A stretch of 6,725 nt of DNA, taken from Sphingomonas sp. CCH9-E2 (GTDB lineage: Bacteria > Pseudomonadota > Alphaproteobacteria > Sphingomonadales > Sphingomonadaceae). The first letter of the stretch is position 1. Every line of letters begins with the position of its first letter. The stretch spans positions 1-6,725 of the forward strand of contig NZ_LSJM01000031.1 in assembly GCF_001557215.1 (NCBI RefSeq), written 5' to 3'. Made by a program: the position numbers and the translations under genes. Below are positions 4,754 through 6,725 of the stretch, one piece after another. Under the pieces are notes generated by a model. It did not search any database, was not told where the DNA came from, and was given only the letters and a program-made list of their open reading frames with translations.

Positions 4754-6550
4754 ATGGGCGTGCACTTCCTTACTCGGCGAGAAAGTTTGGCTCTCATTGG
4801 GGCGCTCGGGGTCGCTGCGTGCGGGAAGGGGAGTGGCAGCGGGACCATTTCCACTCCTTCACCAACACCGACACCGGAGCCATCTCCCGCTCCGTCTCCA
4901 TCGCCCTCTCCCAGTCCGTCGCCGGCGCTGCCGCCAATTGCTGCCGTTTGGCTCGATCCCTCGGACCTGACCAGCATGCGGCAAGAGCGAACGGGGGAGA
5001 GCGCGACAACGCCTGTCGCGGTCGGTGACCCCATCGGGTCGATCAAGAATAAGGGGACGAAGGGCGGTTGGTTCACGACCAGCGCTGACAACCGACGACC
5101 GATTTTGCGGCAGACGGACGGTCTTTACTGGCTCGAAACCGATGGCGTCGACGATTATCTGGAACTCGACGGTCTAGCGCTGGACCTTGCGCAGTTGAAC
5201 ATGTTCACCGGCATCCGGGTTCTGACCGACACATACTCAAACGGCATCATCACTTTCCAATCGGCTTCGAACACCGATGTGAACCGTGACGACGGGGGCT
5301 TTTTCGCGATCAACGGCATGGGGGAACTGGTTTGGCGAATGGGTTCGCCGGTTATGGTGACGAGCATTCCTGGCATCATGTGGAAGACGCCGCATGTGGT
5401 AGAGCTACGCAATCCGGGGAATGATGTCACCGCGACAACATGGGTCAACAACGCGCCGGGTAATGTGAGCGCCACTGCTACTACACTTGGGCCCATGGCC
5501 GGTAAGTTTCTGATCGGCGCAAGACAGGTGGGCAGCGAAGCCGTCGGTAGTTTCGGTCATTTGGGATATTATTCGATCATAGCCGCCGATGAGGTGCTGA
5601 CCGACGCTCAGCGGGACGTGATTCGAGATTATTGCTATAGCAAGACGCGGGTCGAACAGCCGCAATATCCCAAGATCACGAACCGGTCCCAGCGCGACGC
5701 CGCGCGCAATAAGCTGATTGCAGAAGTGTTTTCCGGTGCGCGTATCCCCACCGACGTTGCGACCTTGGCGGCGGAGAGTGCCTCGGCAGTTCGTTTTGAC
5801 GGCGTGACAGGACTTGCCGCATTTCAAAAGATGACGATCCCCGGGTACACGCTGCGGCCCCGTATGCTGACCCCCGCCTCGGGCCTTCGCAACGACATCG
5901 CGGTGCTGGTCTGGATTGGACACTCCGCAGGCATTTGGGCGTATAATGTGCCGAGGATCTCACAGCTTCTCATTAACATGGGGATCCGGGTGATCGTGCT
6001 GCCGCTACCTGACAGTTCGGTCGGCGATGACACTGCGGGCTCGCCCGGCGACCATGAGAAAAACCAAACCCCCCTGAAGAGTTGGGCGGGTCCGGCGAGC
6101 ATCGTGATGAACACGCTCCGCGCAGACTATCCGACGATGGACTTTTACATGGCGGGTATCTCGGGCGGCGGCTGGGCAACCCAATTCTGTGCCGCACTTG
6201 ACGACCGTGTCATCGGCTCGGCCCAGTTTGTCGGGTCGTTTCCGCAGTTCATTTACATTCCCCGCGATTGGGAACAGCGGTTGCCCGGCATTACGGCGAG
6301 TTTCCTCGACATGTACCTGCTCGCCGCGTCAAACGGTTGGCACAACCATGTCCTTTACGAAAATGATCCGGCTGGATTCAACCGCGTGTTGTACGATTCG
6401 CAAGGCATCGACTGGCATACAGTCTTGGGAGAGATGGCGAGCGCGTTGGGTGGCGACTATGATTTGTCGTGGGTCGATTGGGACGAGCACAACTTCCAGC
6501 TCGACAGCTTCACCGCCCAGTTCATTGATCGCCTGCCACCGAGAAGGTGA
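4754..6550 (+). CDS. Tat-exported lipoprotein: LamG-like domain plus alpha/beta-hydrolase
   Basis: The 598-residue product looks like a surface-anchored serine hydrolase. Residues 7-12 (TRRESL) resemble a twin-arginine motif. A hydrophobic stretch then leads to the lipobox VAAC with C23. G24 after it does not signal inner-membrane retention. Residues 34-61 are a Pro/Ser/Thr linker. Residues about 62-298 resemble a LamG/concanavalin-like lectin domain (AVWLDPSDL, LETDGVDDYLEL, FLIGARQVG, FGHLGYYSII, LTDAQRDVIRDYCYSK). Residues about 375-595 resemble an alpha/beta hydrolase, with a nucleophile elbow GISGGGW (S470), a possible acid D538 in ENDPAGF, and histidine H579 near the end. A GHSAG motif at 389-393 sits where an oxyanion loop would be expected. 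The substrate is unknown; a polysaccharide or its acyl groups is one possibility given the lectin-like domain. GGAG lies three bases before the ATG. Lower GC than the neighbours suggests acquired DNA. Confidence 0.85.
   Translation: MGVHFLTRRESLALIGALGVAACGKGSGSGTISTPSPTPTPEPSPAPSPSPSPSPSPALPPIAAVWLDPSDLTSMRQERTGESATTPVAVGDPIGSIKNKGTKGGWFTTSADNRRPILRQTDGLYWLETDGVDDYLELDGLALDLAQLNMFTGIRVLTDTYSNGIITFQSASNTDVNRDDGGFFAINGMGELVWRMGSPVMVTSIPGIMWKTPHVVELRNPGNDVTATTWVNNAPGNVSATATTLGPMAGKFLIGARQVGSEAVGSFGHLGYYSIIAADEVLTDAQRDVIRDYCYSKTRVEQPQYPKITNRSQRDAARNKLIAEVFSGARIPTDVATLAAESASAVRFDGVTGLAAFQKMTIPGYTLRPRMLTPASGLRNDIAVLVWIGHSAGIWAYNVPRISQLLINMGIRVIVLPLPDSSVGDDTAGSPGDHEKNQTPLKSWAGPASIVMNTLRADYPTMDFYMAGISGGGWATQFCAALDDRVIGSAQFVGSFPQFIYIPRDWEQRLPGITASFLDMYLLAASNGWHNHVLYENDPAGFNRVLYDSQGIDWHTVLGEMASALGGDYDLSWVDWDEHNFQLDSFTAQFIDRLPPRR
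4853..4936 (+). repeat. Low-complexity Pro-Ser/Pro-Thr linker coding repeat
   Basis: About 28 codons alternate CCN with TCN or ACN, coding for runs of Pro-Ser and Pro-Thr (residues 34-61). This makes an extended flexible tether between the lipid anchor and the LamG-like domain. Third codon positions vary, so the run is not a simple perfect hexamer repeat, though its length may still differ between strains. Confidence 0.8.
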
Positions 6551-6725
6551 TCAGCCAAAGGCCTGGGCTGTGTACTTGATCAACTTTCGCTTTGGAGCCT
6601 GATTCAATGCTTTTGTTTGGGACGGAGGCATAGGCTGGGTCGGTCGTTGAGCTCGTCGAGCGCGGCTGAGTGAGATTAACTCGTTGCTGCCGCGGGGTCG
6701 GAGCAGGACGCGGCGGGTAGATATC
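6551..6725. other. Non-coding tail, possible insertion-sequence end
   Basis: No gene is supported in the last 175 bases. GAGCCTGATTCAATGC at 6595-6610 resembles the outer ends (GAGCCTGAT...) that I recall for the IS1031 group of the IS5 family. No transposase can be recognised on either strand before the window ends. No clear terminator follows the hydrolase: CCAAAG (6555-6560) and CTTTGG (6590-6595) are complementary, but 29 bases separate them and no T-run follows. Confidence 0.2.

Noticed and set aside
4853..4936. Tandem repeat or CRISPR-like array
   Set aside because: The periodicity comes from alternating Pro and Ser/Thr codons in a protein linker. There are no spacers or conserved repeat units.
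6189..6602. Plus-strand frame of 137 codons overlapping the end of the hydrolase gene
   Set aside because: It is an alternate-frame shadow rich in Ser, Thr and Arg. The hydrolase frame carries the GISGGGW and DEHN motifs through this region.

Overview
The window reads as chromosomal DNA of an alphaproteobacterium, most likely a sphingomonad. The GC content is very high over the housekeeping genes (77% in a hand-counted 60-base sample inside dapB). A cysteine-free L33 protein, a dapB-nth arrangement and palindromic CCCGGC/GCCGGG intergenic repeats fit that group. The genus is inferred, not demonstrated.

Layout from left to right. A secreted M28-type zinc peptidase (minus) is divergent from dapB (lysine and diaminopimelate synthesis, plus). 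The dapB stop overlaps a TTG start for nth (endonuclease III) by four bases. A complete tRNA-Arg(CCG) gene follows nth. Next come three minus-strand genes: dps (ferritin-like DNA-protection protein), a six-helix membrane protein resembling the GDT1/UPF0016 family, and a 105-residue protein of unknown function 10 bases upstream of it. The last two look like a two-gene operon. dps has its own leader, with a candidate general-stress (EcfG-type) promoter and a strong ribosome binding site. Divergent from that cluster is rpmG (ribosomal protein L33), with a long leader carrying a GC-rich hairpin followed by a T-rich run. A strong 12-bp terminator follows rpmG.

Right of that terminator the character changes. 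A single 598-residue gene of visibly lower GC (48% and 62% in two 60-base samples) encodes a predicted Tat-exported lipoprotein. It has a Pro/Ser/Thr linker, a LamG/concanavalin-like domain and a C-terminal alpha/beta-hydrolase domain. The last 175 bases carry no gene that I can support and may contain the end of an insertion sequence.

Most genes here are core functions with independent jobs: cell-wall and lysine precursor synthesis, base-excision repair, iron and DNA protection, translation. The accessory element is the surface hydrolase. The items most worth a second look are that hydrolase's domain combination, the rpmG leader hairpin, the EcfG-like dps promoter, and the altered metal motifs of the GDT1-like protein. 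I found no CRISPR array, toxin-antitoxin pair or defence system.
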